A stretch of DNA of 7,585 nt from CAYWGR01 sp964458015 (lineage in GTDB: Bacteria; Planctomycetota; Planctomycetia; Pirellulales; Thermoguttaceae). Position 1 is the first letter of the stretch; each line of letters starts with the position of its first letter. Shown here one piece after another: positions 6,003 to 7,585 of the stretch. The DNA is taken from assembly GCA_964458015.1 (NCBI GenBank), contig CAYWGR010000223.1, positions 1 to 7,585 on the forward strand, read 5' to 3'. The notes under the pieces are model-generated. The model worked only from the letters and a program-made list of their open reading frames with translations. It had not been told where the DNA came from and did no database searches. The translations under genes and the position numbers were made by a program.

Positions 6003-7256
6003 TTACTGTGGTTTCACCTTCTTCAGTAATGTCTGGTATTGCGACGATTTCACAAACTCGGCATATGCCGGGAGGGCTGTGAGATCGGGGATTGTCATGA
6101 GAGACTTCTCTTGCATAACGATTAATAATCGGCGGGTTTCATCGAAATTTTTTTCTTCCAGGGAACTCTGAAGCAAGACATAATGGGGGAGTGACAGCGT
6201 GTCTTCCGCATCAATCGCCTTCTGGGCATACTTGCGGGCTAACTTGTAGTTCTTCTCCTGGACATAGCTTAGAGCGCGACGTGCATCTAGACAGGAATCA
6301 CCTCCTAATTGGCTGTCGAGACGGTCGATGGCCGCCCGCAAGTTCTCGTACTGATGGTGTGACAGATAATAGTCGTAGAGGATGAAATCCAGACATGGAT
6401 CATCCGGAATCGCCGAACGAATCGCTTGCAAGGCATCGTCGTACTCCTTGGCGCCTACCAGATGTGCTGCAGCAAGTCGTGCTAAAAGAGCGTTTTTCTC
6501 GTTTTGAAACGCAATGGGTAACTGGGCGTAGATTTCCAACGCTCGCCGACCATCGCCTGTATCGGAGCAAGCCGTCATTTCCGAAACCTTTTGACTGTTC
6601 TCCGCCACATCCATTTCTTGCTGCGTAAGTTCACTTCGTGCCAATGCCTTTGAAGCCGCAGATGCGATTGACTGATAGCGTCGGCGAATGGAATGTGAAA
6701 TCGTCTCGCCGTTACGGTAAACGAAATAGTCGATTGCCGCGACAGTGCCGTCATTGAGTTTCGCAACTTCGAAATCAAAATAATCGAGTGCTGGCTTCTT
6801 GGGGATTAACAAACGAAATAGGATAAATATTTTGCCTTCTTTCGTGTGGGTTCTCAAATATCGAAACTCGCCGCCCTCGGTAGTTAATCTGGCGATGTTC
6901 GCACCAATGCCACCCTTCCCCCTAAGGTCTCGTTTGGTCGTTAATATGAAGATATTGTTGAACTCCTTGGTTCCTTCAGACGGTGTCGTGGCATGGTGGA
7001 TTACTCGGTCCCAATCGATCGCCTGATTGATGGCGGCAACGTCACTGGACTGAGCAGCTTTTTCAAGGGACTTCGCAAACCTCCGGCAGTCATCATCCGT
7101 TGGGCGTTCGTCAAACAATATGGCAGCGTTTGCTCGATTGTTGCATGGTTTACTATCAGTGCATCCGACTGTACACAGAAGGGCAAAACCAGAGACAAAG
7201 TGGACGAGCATAGTCTTGGCGATGGATATAGGATCTTCTTGCAGGAAATGTCTCAT
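6003..7256 (-). CDS. Putative lipoprotein with C-terminal TPR-like helices
   Basis: This 417-residue protein is probably attached to a membrane by lipid. A hydrophobic stretch, MLVHFVSGFALLCTVGC, ends in a lipobox-like TVG-C with Cys32. The -3 residue is Thr rather than the usual Leu, so lipidation is likely but not certain. Residues 50-90 look helical. Residues about 100-190 look alpha/beta, with a notable FDFEVAKLNDGTVAAIDYFV strand pair followed by YRNGETIS. Residues about 200-385 are helical repeats of TPR type: ALEIYAQLPIAF, LLARLAAAHLVGAKEYDDAL, YVQEKNYKLARKYAQKAI and SLEEKNFDETRRLL. TPR domains generally bind other proteins; no partner is visible here. The first ATG has only a weak GGAA six bases ahead. 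The second, at 7211 (residue 16), would give a more compact signal peptide but has no ribosome binding site and lacks a basic n-region. The gene is visibly less GC-rich than the large secreted-protein gene. Confidence 0.8.
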   Translation of the reverse strand: MRHFLQEDPISIAKTMLVHFVSGFALLCTVGCTDSKPCNNRANAAILFDERPTDDDCRRFAKSLEKAAQSSDVAAINQAIDWDRVIHHATTPSEGTKEFNNIFILTTKRDLRGKGGIGANIARLTTEGGEFRYLRTHTKEGKIFILFRLLIPKKPALDYFDFEVAKLNDGTVAAIDYFVYRNGETISHSIRRRYQSIASAASKALARSELTQQEMDVAENSQKVSEMTACSDTGDGRRALEIYAQLPIAFQNEKNALLARLAAAHLVGAKEYDDALQAIRSAIPDDPCLDFILYDYYLSHHQYENLRAAIDRLDSQLGGDSCLDARRALSYVQEKNYKLARKYAQKAIDAEDTLSLPHYVLLQSSLEEKNFDETRRLLIVMQEKSLMTIPDLTALPAYAEFVKSSQYQTLLKKVKPQ

Positions 7257-7585
7257 TATTTGTTCCGATGTTCAGGGGGCCAGGCTTGTCCAGCAGTGCC
7301 GATCAGACATGCTACTCAGATTCATTTAGCCGATCACCCCAAAGCAACAAGTAGTTCGTACTGCCATCCATCTCCGATCTTTTCGACCCCAATTTAACCC
7401 CGCGCCCACACGCTAATTAACCTGGCGCGCCACGCTACGTAACCTGAGTGCAAATTGGCTTTACGTCAATCCTCAGCCAGCTAACTCGTTGCCTAACCTA
7501 CACGGAATTGATCACTTACATCGATCCTTTGGTAAAGCTTCGTCCAATCCGTCAGCGCAGAGTTTTTGTCGGGGAGTGGCCTACT
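7257..7585. other. Non-coding right-hand region
   Basis: No gene is supported in these 329 bases. The open frames that enter from the left are antisense to the lipoprotein gene. The stretch must contain the promoter of that minus-strand gene, but I see no pair of elements worth naming. The only pattern is the degenerate tandem repeat at 7394-7460. Any gene reading into the right edge would lie outside the window. Confidence 0.5.
7394..7460. repeat. Degenerate tandem repeat of 22-23 bases
   Basis: Three successive units begin with TTAACC (7394), TTAACC (7417) and GTAACC (7439). The first two continue as CCGCGCCCACACGCTAA and TGGCGCGCCACGCTAC, which agree at most positions once one base is skipped. 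The third shares only its first part (GTAACCTGAGTGC). The repeat lies about 140-200 bases upstream of the minus-strand lipoprotein start, a possible but unproven place for regulator binding sites. Confidence 0.3.

Noticed and set aside
7422..7432. GGCGCGCC palindrome at the right, which could suggest a cloning junction
   Set aside because: It falls inside the degenerate tandem repeat, shows no vector sequence on either side, and an eight-base site can occur by chance in GC-rich DNA.

Overview
The window looks like chromosomal DNA of a planctomycete, probably of the Pirellulales type. The grounds are an ExbD protein with the wording common in that group, a very large secreted protein with a family-10-like glycosidase barrel and a C-terminal jelly-roll domain, a lipoprotein with TPR-like helices, long structured intergenic gaps, and a short REP-like GC-rich palindrome at the left edge. 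This placement is inference; there is no rRNA or other marker gene to confirm it.

Layout: 1-477 is non-coding and holds a REP-like palindrome (24-51), a long G-run/C-run inverted repeat (87-170), a weak terminator-like hairpin (378-417) and a plausible sigma70-type promoter (420-447). The promoter sits just upstream of a well-placed Shine-Dalgarno and a 78-codon gene for a membrane-anchored or secreted small protein (478-714, +). A convergent gap with two adjacent stem-loops (746-786) separates it from a 1312-codon gene (855-4793, -) for a secreted multidomain protein. Its 416-base upstream gap carries a GC-rich palindrome close to the start codon and, at its far end, a perfect 15-bp hairpin just after the exbD stop. 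The exbD/tolR-type gene (5210-5704, -) is followed, across 298 non-coding bases, by a gene for a TPR-like lipoprotein (6003-7256, -). The last 329 bases contain no gene I can support, only a small degenerate tandem repeat.

The genes do not form an obvious operon. The three minus-strand genes share direction but are separated by 298 and 416 bases, with hairpins in the gaps, so each is probably transcribed alone. All four products are predicted to sit in or beyond the cytoplasmic membrane: a secreted putative carbohydrate-active enzyme, an ExbD-type energy-transducing subunit without a visible ExbB partner, a lipoprotein and a small anchored protein. That is a shared cell-envelope theme, but the sequence gives no direct evidence that they work together. 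I found no CRISPR array, tRNA, rRNA or complete mobile element, and no clear case for a wholly new multi-gene system. The strongest leads are the large putative glycosidase and the 15-bp hairpin.
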